Source: Clostridiaceae bacterium DTU079 (lineage in GTDB: Bacteria > Bacillota > Clostridia > Acetivibrionales > Acetivibrionaceae). From it: 42,347 bases of DNA. The position numbers and the translations under genes were made by a program. The notes beneath the pieces are model-generated. The model worked only from the letters and a program-made list of their open reading frames with translations, did no database searches and was not told the DNA's origin. Every line of letters begins with the position of its first letter. The stretch's first letter is position 1. The DNA is taken from the NCBI GenBank assembly GCA_001512505.1, contig LFSC01000040.1, forward strand, positions 33,945 through 76,291. Reading direction: 5' to 3'. Positions 8,643 through 16,379 of the stretch are shown here, piece after piece.

Positions 8643-10351
8643 CTTTTGTTGCTATACTTTTTGGAATTTCCGGTGGGCAAACCGTTTTGGGAGAAGGAAA
8701 GAGTATTACCAACGGAGTACAATTCAAAGACACTTCCGGCAATGTAATACATGCCCACGGAGGATGCTTGATAAAATACCAGGACTATTATTATTGGTAT
8801 GGTGAATACCGTGACGATTCCAACTATTTTTTAGGGGTGCGCTGCTACAGATCCTTGGATTTGGTAAACTGGGAATACCGGGGTGAGGTACTGTCCCCTA
8901 ATTCTGCTCAGGAATTGAAACGGTGCAACATTGAAAGACCCAAGGTAATGTATAATGCATCAACCAAGGAATTTGTAATGTGGATGCATTGGGAAAACGG
9001 GGTACATTACGGAGAGGCAAGAGCGGCTGTTGCATATTGTAAAACCCCGGACGGCAATTTTACATATCTTCGCAGTTTTCGGCCAATGGCAAACACCGGT
9101 GTAACGGACCACGGATTGCCCGGTTATATGTCAAGGGACTGCAATGTGTTTGTAGATACGGACGGCAAGGGTTATTTCATTTCAGCCGCCAACGAAAACA
9201 TGGATTTGCACCTCTACGAGCTAACTCACGACTATAAGGATATTGCATCGTTAAAAGCAAAGCTTTACGTAGGTCAGCAAAGAGAAGCTCCATGCCTAAT
9301 AAAGAGGAACGGATATTATTATCTGATTACTTCCGGTTGTACCGGGTGGAAGCCTAACCAGGCAAAATATGCTTATTCTAAGGATCTGGCCAGCGGTTGG
9401 TCTTCACTGTACAATCTCGGCAACTCCACCACCTACAATTCGCAACCGGCGTATATTATTGCGGTTCAAGGAACGGAAGGTACATCTTATCTTTACACAG
9501 GGGACAGGTGGGCCGGTGCTTGGGGAGGAAAAGTAAACGACTCTCAGTATGTATGGCTGCCCTTGGAATTTGAATCGGATACAAAATTGGAACTTCCCTA
9601 TTACGACTCTATTGTTATTGATGCTGCTAAAGGAAAGATTTATGAAAATATTAGCGATACGACATTGTATAAGATAATGAACAAAAACAGCGGCAAGTAT
9701 CTTGATGTTAAGGATGCTTCCACAACAAACGGCGCTCAGATTGTTCAATGGAGCGATAACGGGTCATTAAGTCAGCAGTGGTATATTATGGATATGGGGA
9801 ACGGATACAAAAAGATTATTAATGCAAAAAGCAAAAAGGTTCTTGATGTAATGAACGAATCTACCGAAAATGGCGGTACCCTTATTCAATATACCAGTAC
9901 GGGAGGAAATAACCAGCAGTGGAAGTTTGTAAACGCTGGGGACGGTTATTATAAGATTGTCAGCCGCAGTAGCGGAAAATTGGTGGATGTCTACAAATGG
10001 TCAACGGAGGACGGAGCAATTATTCAGCAGTGGTCGGATGCCGAAGGCACAAATCAGCATTGGAAGCTTATTCCTGTAAAGAATACGGAACCTACCCCCA
10101 CGCCGACGGTAAAACCAACGCCTATACCTACTAATTCAGTAATTTTAGGAGATTTAAACGGTGATTTGTCCGTTGATTCATTAGATATTACCCTTTTAAA
10201 GAGATATTTGCTTAGAAAAATTTCGCAATTTCCTGACAGTAACGGAAAATTAGCTGCAGATGTCAATGGGGATGATGCGATTGATTCTTTAGACCTTACA
10301 CTCTTAAAAAGGTATGTGTTGAGGAAAATAGACAAATTTCCTGCTCAATAG
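8630..10351 (+). CDS. GH43-CBM13-dockerin enzyme (exo-beta-1,3-galactanase-like), signal peptide frame disrupted
   Basis: The open part encodes a GH43 domain (about residues 25-335), a CBM13 ricin-type trefoil (about 345-480) with three Q-x-W repeats (QQW, QQW, QHW), a Pro/Thr linker and a type I dockerin (about 505-573) with two loops, DLNGDLSVDSLD and DVNGDDAIDSLD. Order and length match the GH43 subfamily 24 exo-beta-1,3-galactanase of C. thermocellum (Ct1,3Gal43A), which trims arabinogalactan main chains. Conserved stretches include HGGCLIKYQDYYYWYGEY, IERPKVMYN and QREAPCLIKR. ATG 8630 has no ribosome binding site; the proper start is GTG 8596, which is separated from this frame by the 10-bp duplication at 8623-8642. 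As written, efficient translation and export are doubtful, so the gene may be silenced, phase-variable, or affected by a sequence error. Downstream domains are intact. Confidence 0.85.
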   Translation: MLVYAFVAILFGISGGQTVLGEGKSITNGVQFKDTSGNVIHAHGGCLIKYQDYYYWYGEYRDDSNYFLGVRCYRSLDLVNWEYRGEVLSPNSAQELKRCNIERPKVMYNASTKEFVMWMHWENGVHYGEARAAVAYCKTPDGNFTYLRSFRPMANTGVTDHGLPGYMSRDCNVFVDTDGKGYFISAANENMDLHLYELTHDYKDIASLKAKLYVGQQREAPCLIKRNGYYYLITSGCTGWKPNQAKYAYSKDLASGWSSLYNLGNSTTYNSQPAYIIAVQGTEGTSYLYTGDRWAGAWGGKVNDSQYVWLPLEFESDTKLELPYYDSIVIDAAKGKIYENISDTTLYKIMNKNSGKYLDVKDASTTNGAQIVQWSDNGSLSQQWYIMDMGNGYKKIINAKSKKVLDVMNESTENGGTLIQYTSTGGNNQQWKFVNAGDGYYKIVSRSSGKLVDVYKWSTEDGAIIQQWSDAEGTNQHWKLIPVKNTEPTPTPTVKPTPIPTNSVILGDLNGDLSVDSLDITLLKRYLLRKISQFPDSNGKLAADVNGDDAIDSLDLTLLKRYVLRKIDKFPAQ

Positions 10352-10383
10352 TAGCAATTGTTTATAAGGTGCATCTTTCCATG

Positions 10384-10414
10384 CAGATAATCCGGTTGGA
10401 ACCGGAAAAATCTG
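10384..10414 (+). other. Nested hairpin in the gap after GH43
   Basis: CCGGTT (10392-10397) pairs with AACCGG (10400-10405), enclosed by CAGAT (10384-10388) and ATCTG (10410-10414). AAGGTGC also occurs on both sides (about 10367 and 10430). The 10352-10584 gap holds this structure and no convincing gene; no T run follows, so it is not a standard terminator. Confidence 0.4.
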
Positions 10415-10584
10415 ATAAGGGATTGAAATCTGCTGCTTACAAGGTGCCACATGAGCAAATGAAGCTGTTTTGTTTTTAGCGCTTAATGAAAATTTAAGCA
10501 AAGAAACAATGGAAGAGACTTAAACAGATTAAATATTTTTGGTCACGGTAGTTCTCAGAGTTGATTGCTAGGGGGAAAAGCGTT

Positions 10585-11187
10585 TTGAATTCAATTAATA
10601 GGATCAAAAGAGGCAGAATAATAGTTATTAGTTTTATAGTAGCAACTTTGCTTTTTAATGCTATCCCGATACTAATTTTAATAGGATTGATTGGTATTGA
10701 AGGTCCGCTGGCAAGAGATGCATTTATATTTATAGTGTCAAGAATTATCGAATTAATTGCAACCTCAATTATTTTGATATTCTTTTTCAAGGGGAAAAGG
10801 TGGAGTAAATGGCTGGTTCCACTTGTATTTTTAGTTAAGATACCGGTGGTTGTTTGTGGGGTTTATTTTAGTGAATTATTTTATTTCTTATGTCCTAGTG
10901 ATGTATTTATGCTATTTTTATTCGTAATAGTTTTCTTCGGCGATCAAATTCATATATTAGATAGTATTTTAATAATCCTGTCCATTGCGATAGGACTAAC
11001 ATATTCAGGTGTTTCAATTACATTAATGGAATTAAAATCTGTGAAAGAATTTATGAAATTTCAAAGGGGAGAATTCGGACAAGATTCTAATGAATTTTCT
11101 GAAAAGGAATATACCGATGGTAATAACCTAGCAGAGTATGATTTCAACACATTTGCTGAGAATAACCCTAAGACTGATGAGAACTAA
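10585..11187 (+). CDS. Multi-pass membrane protein, unknown function (200 aa)
   Basis: A hydrophobic protein with four likely membrane helices within residues 10-155, starting NSINRIKRGRIIVISFIVATLLF, and a soluble acidic tail of about 45 residues (EFGQDSNEFSEKEYTDG...). I do not recognise the family; the layout resembles small uncharacterised clostridial membrane proteins. The start is taken as TTG 10585, which lies 9 bases after AGGGGG; the in-frame TTG at 10561 has no ribosome binding site. It is a single gene closed by the strong terminator at 11205-11242 that it shares with the convergent 3D-domain gene. Nothing in context suggests a role. Confidence 0.6.
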   Translation: MNSINRIKRGRIIVISFIVATLLFNAIPILILIGLIGIEGPLARDAFIFIVSRIIELIATSIILIFFFKGKRWSKWLVPLVFLVKIPVVVCGVYFSELFYFLCPSDVFMLFLFVIVFFGDQIHILDSILIILSIAIGLTYSGVSITLMELKSVKEFMKFQRGEFGQDSNEFSEKEYTDGNNLAEYDFNTFAENNPKTDEN

Positions 11188-11204
11188 GAATTGTAAATAG
11201 TAAG

Positions 11205-11242
11205 AAAAAAGAAGTGCCCATAAACTAAAGCACTTCTTTTTT
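11205..11242. terminator. Bidirectional terminator
   Basis: AAAAAAGAAGTGC (11205-11217) and GCACTTCTTTTTT (11230-11242) form a perfect 13-bp inverted repeat with A and T runs at its ends, serving both converging genes. Confidence 0.9.
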
Positions 11243-11245
11243 CTT

Positions 11246-12058
11246 TTAAAGTGAAATGTCTTCCACTTTACCGTTACCCAGCTTCACCAGGTAAACGTCC
11301 CAATAATTGGTTCCCAGCTGTTTTGCAAAGTTTTTGTCAAATACTGCAAAGTCGAATCTATATTTACCTTTAATCGCACTGCCTGTATCCATGGCTACGG
11401 CATAACCCAATCCTTTTATATAAAAAACCGTTCCGAAGGGCCAATAGTTTTTATCAACGGCAATTGATACTCCGGGAATAATCGGTTTTCCTGAGTTAGT
11501 AATTCCCTTATTATTTCCGCATTCTTCCGTACATGGAGTATATGCCGTACCCAAAAATTTTCCTATATATTCACCTCTGTCAATAGCACTTCTTGTACTT
11601 ATTCCGTTAAATTCCGTGTAGCTTTGCGGCTTAATTCCTACGGATGCAGCTTTTTTTAATGAATTCTGCAGTTCAATGTTATCATTAACCAGTTCACTGT
11701 TTGCTCGTTCCAGATCTTCGTTTTTAGCTTTTAATTCTTCCAATTGTTTTAATATTTCTTCATACTGCTTCAAAACTTTACTGTAGTTTTCCATTAATAA
11801 TGCATAGTCGCTTTTGAGGGTTTCATTGAACGCTTGAAGATTTACGTTTTCTTCACTAATGGATTGAACCCTTAAAAAAGTATCCTTATACTGGTGTTTT
11901 GCGCGATGATACCAATTATATATAATGAAGTTATTTGCTACCAAAAAAATTATTAAAACAATCAAAATAAATAAAGTTTTATTTCTTTTCTTATTTGCTG
12001 TTTTTTTGCTTTCATATATCTGAGGCTCACTATGTGACGGTGCCTCATCGCTAAGCAT
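11246..12058 (-). CDS. 3D-domain cell wall protein with membrane anchor and coiled coil
   Basis: A 270-residue protein with a short cytoplasmic N-terminus, one membrane helix (about 29-48, LFILIVLIIFLVANNFIIYNW), a long coiled coil (about 60-135, ending EELKAKNEDLERANSELVND), and a C-terminal 3D domain (about 165-262). The 3D domain is named for its conserved aspartates; here AMDTGSAIKGKYRFDFAVFD shows them. The fold is the double-psi beta-barrel found in lytic transglycosylases (MltA) and in Bacillus YocH/YuiC, so it probably acts on peptidoglycan outside the membrane. The start ATG follows GGAGGACAAAGAT. The gene stands alone, convergent with the 10585 gene and divergent from tRNA-Pro. Enzyme activity is inferred from the family only. 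Confidence 0.8.
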   Translation of the reverse strand: MLSDEAPSHSEPQIYESKKTANKKRNKTLFILIVLIIFLVANNFIIYNWYHRAKHQYKDTFLRVQSISEENVNLQAFNETLKSDYALLMENYSKVLKQYEEILKQLEELKAKNEDLERANSELVNDNIELQNSLKKAASVGIKPQSYTEFNGISTRSAIDRGEYIGKFLGTAYTPCTEECGNNKGITNSGKPIIPGVSIAVDKNYWPFGTVFYIKGLGYAVAMDTGSAIKGKYRFDFAVFDKNFAKQLGTNYWDVYLVKLGNGKVEDISL

Positions 12059-12147
12059 ATCTTTGTCCTCCTTAAAATTCTAGTTTTTTATTATAATTAT
12101 CTCAATATTTTGAATTTTTTATACGCAAAAAAAATATAATTTACATA

Positions 12148-12176
12148 TTTACAATTGCAAAGTTATATGCTAAAAT
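12148..12176 (+). promoter_or_regulatory. Promoter of tRNA-Pro
   Basis: TTTACA (12148-12153), 17 bases, then TAAAAT (12171-12176) preceded by TG as an extended -10. The expected start is a few bases before the tRNA. Confidence 0.7.
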
Positions 12177-12189
12177 TATTAATTGTCAT

Positions 12190-12267
12190 CGGGGTGTAGC
12201 TCAGTTTGGTATGAGTGCTTGCTTGGGGTGCAAGAGGTCGCTGGTTCAAATCCAGTCACTCCGACCA
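12190..12267 (+). tRNA. tRNA-Pro (anticodon GGG)
   Basis: Full cloverleaf. The acceptor strands CGGGGTG and CACTCCG pair with one wobble; the anticodon stem CTTGC/GCAAG encloses the loop TTGGGGT, giving anticodon GGG for CCC/CCT proline codons. The T arm CTGG-TTCAAAT-CCAG is standard and the CCA end is encoded. C at position 1 is typical for tRNA-Pro. Confidence 0.95.
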
Positions 12268-12272
12268 TAGAA

Positions 12273-12313
12273 ACGGGTAGATTGTAGAAGAATTCAATCT
12301 ACCTGTTTTTTTA
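12273..12313 (+). terminator. Terminator of tRNA-Pro
   Basis: ACGGGTAGATTG (12273-12284) and CAATCTACCTGT (12295-12306) pair over 12 bases with one wobble, followed by a long T run. Confidence 0.9.
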
Positions 12314-12409
12314 TACATGTTTGATAACTTACCGAATTTGCTTAGAGGATTTTCTCAAATCAAGAGCTTGTAGGGCTTAAAATTTCATTACATGAAAAGG
12401 AATTAAAGG

Positions 12410-12461
12410 CCTTATAATAGAATATTACTTAATCTAAAGCAAAATTGATTCTATTATAAGG
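12410..12461 (+). promoter_or_regulatory. 14-bp inverted repeat overlapping the hflK ribosome binding site
   Basis: CCTTATAATAGAAT (12410-12423) is the exact reverse complement of ATTCTATTATAAGG (12448-12461), with 24 bases between. The left arm contains a TATAAT; the right arm runs into the GGGGG used by hflK (start 12471). It may be an operator or, if transcribed whole, a hairpin that hides the ribosome binding site. Confidence 0.65.
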
Positions 12462-12470
12462 GGGATTGAC

Positions 12471-13439
12471 ATGAAAGTTATCAATATGCCTACAGCACCA
12501 AAGAATCTTAGCAAAATATCCGTTAAGCTTATTGTTGGAATAGTGGGAATTATTGTACTTCTGGTTATTCTATTTAACTGCTGGTATACGGTTACCGACC
12601 AGCAACAAGCAGTGGTTCTTACCTTTGGCAAGTTTACCAGTGTTGAGGAAGCGGGAATACATTTTAAACTGCCTGATCCGATACAGTCTGTAATAAAAGT
12701 ACCTGTACAAATGACACAAAAGCTTGAATTGGGTTATAGGGACCAGGGAAAGGGCAATTATATATCTGTTGATGAAGAGTCCAAAATGATTACCGGAGAT
12801 TTCAATATAGTAAAAATTGATTTCTTTATTGAATGGAAGGTTTCTGATCCCCAAAAATACCTTTTTAATTCCATAGATCCGGAAAAAATTCTTAGAGACT
12901 CAAGCTTAAGTGCAGCCCGTTCGGTGGTTGGAACGGCATCAATTGATGATGTCCTTACAAGTGGTAAGATAGCAATTGAAAACGAGATCAAGGATAAGCT
13001 TGTGCAGTGTCTCGATAAGTATGATATCGGAGTGCAGGTTCTGGCAGTAAAAATACAGGATTCAGAGCCACCTACCGAAGAAGTGAAGCAAGCGTTTAAG
13101 GATGTCGAAAATGCAAAACAGAGTAAAGAAACTGCAATGAACGAGGCAAACAAGTATAAAAACTCTGAAATTCCGAAAGCTCAAGCAGAAGCAGACCGAA
13201 TATTGCGTAATGCGGAATCTCAAAAGCAGAAAAAGATAAATGAGGCAAAGGGAGAAGTTGCTAAATTTCAAAAAATGTTTGAGGAATATAAAAATTTTGA
13301 GGGTGTAACCAAGACCAGGCTGTATCTTGAGGCAATGGAGGAAATTCTTCCCGGGATTACCGTTTATATTGAAGACGATTCCGGCAGCATTCAAAAAATT
13401 GTTCCCTTAAAGCCCTTTAATTCGGAAGGAGGAGAATAG
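12471..13439 (+). CDS. hflK: HflK, FtsH-modulating SPFH/band 7 protein
   Basis: A 322-residue membrane protein: one helix near residues 20-40 (LIVGIVGIIVLLVILFNCWY), then an SPFH/band 7 domain (about 42-230) starting TVTDQQQAVVLTFGKF, then a charged helical region rich in Ala, Glu and Lys (NEANKYKNSEIPKAQAEADR) that packs HflK/HflC rings. HflK and HflC form a large cage around the membrane protease FtsH and limit which membrane proteins it degrades. Starts at ATG 12471 after AAGGGGG. hflC follows after one base, so the two are translationally coupled, the usual arrangement. A notable inverted repeat sits directly upstream. Confidence 0.9.
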   Translation: MKVINMPTAPKNLSKISVKLIVGIVGIIVLLVILFNCWYTVTDQQQAVVLTFGKFTSVEEAGIHFKLPDPIQSVIKVPVQMTQKLELGYRDQGKGNYISVDEESKMITGDFNIVKIDFFIEWKVSDPQKYLFNSIDPEKILRDSSLSAARSVVGTASIDDVLTSGKIAIENEIKDKLVQCLDKYDIGVQVLAVKIQDSEPPTEEVKQAFKDVENAKQSKETAMNEANKYKNSEIPKAQAEADRILRNAESQKQKKINEAKGEVAKFQKMFEEYKNFEGVTKTRLYLEAMEEILPGITVYIEDDSGSIQKIVPLKPFNSEGGE

Positions 13440-13440
13440 G

Positions 13441-14310
13441 ATGATAAAGAAGATAATAGCTGTCGGTGTGGTAGTATTTGCACTGATTATATTTTTTACG
13501 AGTGCATTTATAGTAACAGAAGGAGAATACGTTTGTATCAGAAGATTTGGTAAGATTATTGAGACAAAAGATACCGCAGGGTTGTATTTTAAGGTGCCTT
13601 TTATTGACGACAAATTAACCCTTCCGAATAAAAAAATCATTTACGATTTGGCCGCATCAAATGTGTTGACAAAGGATAAAAAGGACATGGTAATTGACAA
13701 CTATGTTATATGGCAAATATCCGATCCTGTGGAATTTATAAAATCCGTAGGTTTTGTTTCAGAGGCGGAAAGAAGAATTGACGCAGCTGTCTACAATACC
13801 GTTAAAAACACAATGGGTACATTGGAACAAAACAGTATAATCAATGAAAAGCTGTCCGGTAGAGGAGAATTTAATAAAACCGTGACGGATGAAGTAGCCA
13901 GACAACTTATGGATTATGGTATTACGGTATTTGATGTACAAATAAAGAAGCTGGATCTGCCGATTGAGAATGAGGAAACGGTTTTCAGAAGGATGATATC
14001 TGAAAGGGAGAAAATAGCGGAACAGTACAAAGCCGAGGGCGAGTACGAGGCAAACAAATTGAAGAATGAGGTGGATAAAGAGGTAAATATTCTAATTTCC
14101 GAGGCAAATGCAAAAGCGCAAGAGCTTATTGGTGAGGGTGAAGCGGAATATATAAGGATTCTTGCAGATGCTTATTCCGGAGAGAAGAAGGAGTTTTACG
14201 AGTATATACGAACTCTTGAGGCCATGAAAAAATCACTTAAGGGGGAAAAGACACTGGTTCTTCCTTTGGATTCGCCTCTGACGAAATATTTCTATGAAAT
14301 AGGGAATTAA
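13441..14310 (+). CDS. hflC: HflC, FtsH-modulating SPFH/band 7 protein
   Basis: A 289-residue partner of HflK. It opens MIKKIIAVGVVVFALIIFF, an uncleaved membrane anchor, followed by the SPFH domain (TEGEYVCIRRFGKIIETKDTAG...) and a helical arm with EREKIAEQYKAEGEYEANKL, the typical HflC region. It ends near residue 289 after an EKTLVLPLDSPLTKYF segment, similar in position to other HflC proteins. The start lies one base after the hflK stop, and the ribosome binding site GGAGGAG is inside the end of hflK. The pair is closed by a strong terminator at 14389. Role: regulation of FtsH proteolysis at the membrane, inferred from the family. Confidence 0.9.
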   Translation: MIKKIIAVGVVVFALIIFFTSAFIVTEGEYVCIRRFGKIIETKDTAGLYFKVPFIDDKLTLPNKKIIYDLAASNVLTKDKKDMVIDNYVIWQISDPVEFIKSVGFVSEAERRIDAAVYNTVKNTMGTLEQNSIINEKLSGRGEFNKTVTDEVARQLMDYGITVFDVQIKKLDLPIENEETVFRRMISEREKIAEQYKAEGEYEANKLKNEVDKEVNILISEANAKAQELIGEGEAEYIRILADAYSGEKKEFYEYIRTLEAMKKSLKGEKTLVLPLDSPLTKYFYEIGN

Positions 14311-14388
14311 GATGTACAGGCCCAGTATTTCTTGAAATAAAGCTTTCTTCAATATGAATCATGACATATTCATATAGCATAGACTAAG

Positions 14389-14436
14389 GTCGGGAACATT
14401 TTCTTTGAAAGACTAAAATGTTCCCGACTTTTTTTT
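14389..14436 (+). terminator. Terminator of hflKC
   Basis: GTCGGGAACATTTT (14389-14402) and AAAATGTTCCCGAC (14415-14428) make a perfect 14-bp stem, followed by eight T residues. Confidence 0.95.
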
Positions 14437-14517
14437 GACTTCTAAAGTGCATCATTTTTTATGTAATCATCGATTATAAGCGAGAGTACAAGGTGATGGA
14501 AATATGAAAGAGCATTG

Positions 14518-14547
14518 GTATATTTTGAGGAATGATGAACCATAATA
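14518..14547 (+). promoter_or_regulatory. Sigma-G (forespore) promoter of the germination receptor operon
   Basis: GTATA (14518-14522), exactly 18 bases, CATAATA (14541-14547). This fits the forespore sigma-G consensus (GHATR-N18-CATWMTA in Bacillus) at every position. A transcript would begin near 14554, after the TTG at 14551, which therefore cannot be the start codon. Confidence 0.75.
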
Positions 14548-14604
14548 TGTTTGAATAAAAACTTTATGCTTAAAAAATCTAAATATCATCGGGGAGTGAA
14601 GTAC

Positions 14605-16347
14605 TTGGCTGATTTCAAGAACATATTAAAATATCTGTTTCTTTATCATGAACCGGATATTCAAGAAGAGTTTATATTAAAAGAAAAGGAATCTGAAAAA
14701 GCGGGGAAGGAAAAGACATCCGAAAGAAGAAAAGAGATTTCTGAGGACAAACAGAAAACCGATAACAAAAGCAAAACATCCAAAGAATCCCATGAAAGCA
14801 AATTAATAAGCAAGAACTTAACTGATAATATTGAATATCTTAAAAAGGTGTATTCCATTCCTACAAACGGAGATATAGTTTTGAGGGAATTTGAAATTGT
14901 GGCAAAGGATAAAACCATACCTGCTTGCATTATATTTTATGACGGAATGACTGACAGAACTATTATAGACCTTGCCATACTTCAGCCCCTTATGCTTCTT
15001 TCCAATCTGGAAGTAAAGGACAAGGGAAAGGAACTTTTGGAATATATAAGCAAACATCTCCTGGTTCATAATCAAATTCAGATAACTCAGAATATGGGCA
15101 AAGTCATTGAAGATATTAACTATGGGGGATGTGGAGTATTTATTGACGGTATTGATGCAGCCTTTGCCTGTGATGTTAAGGGATGGGAGCATCGAGGAGT
15201 GGACAAACCCGAAACAGAGAGCGTTGTAAGAGGACCTCAGGAAGGATTTACTGAAACGCTCAGGACTAATACTGCCCTTGTAAGGAAAATTCTAAAGGAT
15301 GAAGAACTGGTAGTTGAAGATGTATCGGTGGGAAAAAGAAGCAAAACTCCGTGTTCCATTTTATATATAAAGGATATTGTAAATGACTCTTTGGTGGAAG
15401 AGGTTAGGAGACGCTTAAAGGGTATCAAGGTTGATTATATATTTGACACCGGTGATCTGGAGCAATATTTGGAGGACAACCCCTTTATGACTACACCGCA
15501 GATTATTGCCACTGAAAGACCGGACCGGGTAGCAAATGCACTTACCGAGGGAAAGGTTGCGGTAGTTATGTCCGGAAGCCCTTTTGCCCTTGTTATGCCC
15601 ACTACCAATATTGATTTGCTGCAATCTGCTGAGGATACTTACTTGAGATTTCCTTATGTAAACCTGATCAGAATTGTAAGAATGGTAGCAATATTTGTGT
15701 CATTGCTTCTACCCGGACTTTATGTGGCAATAACCAATTTCCATCATGAGATGATTCCCACCGACCTTTTACTTGCCATTGAAGCATCCCGGGAAAAGGT
15801 TCCGTTTCCTTCAGTTGTGGAAATACTCATAATGGAATTTGCATTTGAGCTAATCGTTGAAGCAGGTATCAGAAGACCCGGACAATTGGGACCGACCCTG
15901 GGAATAATCGGTGCATTGATACTGGGACAGGCAGCTGTGGCAGCAAATATTGTAAGTCCAATTTTAATAATTATTGTAGCAGTTACAGGTATAGGTTCCT
16001 TTTCCATACCGAACTTCGGGCTGGGCTTATCCTTTAGGCTACTGAGATTTATCTTTATTTTTCTTGCTTCGGTGGCCGGGTTTTTAGGAATTAGCTTAGG
16101 ATTGTTTATGTACGGAATATGGTCTTGTTCCGTGAAGTCTTTTGGAGTACCGTTTATGGCTCCGACCGGACCAAAAACTTACAGCAATTTTCTTGAGCAG
16201 TTTGTGAGAAGTCCAATATGGAAGAAGGAAAAAAGGCCTGATTATCTTAACGTAAAAAAAGTGCATAAGCAGGCCAAAATATCCCGGCAATGGTCTCAGG
16301 ACAATAAAAAGAAAGATAAACAGCAAAAATATGAAATTCAAAAATAA
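14605..16347 (+). CDS. gerA-type: Spore germination receptor subunit A (GerA family)
   Basis: Start chosen at TTG 14605, 8 bases after GGGGAG and about 50 bases after the predicted sigma-G transcription start; the frame stays open upstream to TTG 14551. The protein (about 580 residues) has a charged Lys/Glu/Ser-rich N-terminal segment, a soluble GerA domain (to about residue 345) with TDRTIIDLAILQPLML, FIDGIDAAFACDVKGWEHRG and VVRGPQEGFTETLRTN, then several membrane helices (LVEIL... EAGIRRPGQLGPTLGIIGALILGQAAV) and a basic cytoplasmic tail. A subunits form oligomers in the spore inner membrane and are proposed to act as ion channels opened by nutrients. It is first of four genes A-B-C-D. The ligand cannot be told from sequence. 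Confidence 0.92.
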   Translation: MADFKNILKYLFLYHEPDIQEEFILKEKESEKAGKEKTSERRKEISEDKQKTDNKSKTSKESHESKLISKNLTDNIEYLKKVYSIPTNGDIVLREFEIVAKDKTIPACIIFYDGMTDRTIIDLAILQPLMLLSNLEVKDKGKELLEYISKHLLVHNQIQITQNMGKVIEDINYGGCGVFIDGIDAAFACDVKGWEHRGVDKPETESVVRGPQEGFTETLRTNTALVRKILKDEELVVEDVSVGKRSKTPCSILYIKDIVNDSLVEEVRRRLKGIKVDYIFDTGDLEQYLEDNPFMTTPQIIATERPDRVANALTEGKVAVVMSGSPFALVMPTTNIDLLQSAEDTYLRFPYVNLIRIVRMVAIFVSLLLPGLYVAITNFHHEMIPTDLLLAIEASREKVPFPSVVEILIMEFAFELIVEAGIRRPGQLGPTLGIIGALILGQAAVAANIVSPILIIIVAVTGIGSFSIPNFGLGLSFRLLRFIFIFLASVAGFLGISLGLFMYGIWSCSVKSFGVPFMAPTGPKTYSNFLEQFVRSPIWKKEKRPDYLNVKKVHKQAKISRQWSQDNKKKDKQQKYEIQK

Positions 16348-16379
16348 AATATAAAATTGCTTTTTTGAGGAGGTTTGCT

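Noticed and set aside
8578..8805. A separate 75-residue protein at the start of the GH43 gene
   Set aside because: Its first 16 codons are the true signal peptide start of GH43; the rest is out-of-frame reading caused by the 10-bp duplication.
10366..10450. Riboswitch (c-di-GMP, preQ1, THF or cobalamin type) in the gap after GH43
   Set aside because: I looked for the conserved core of each class and found none; only a simple nested hairpin remains.
10304..10501. Minus-strand 65-residue open frame after GH43
   Set aside because: It overlaps the dockerin end, has no ribosome binding site, and most of it follows the structured gap sequence.
14551..14604. Upstream TTG/ATG starts for the GerA subunit
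   Set aside because: TTG 14551 lies before the predicted sigma-G transcription start and neither it nor ATG 14566 has a ribosome binding site.
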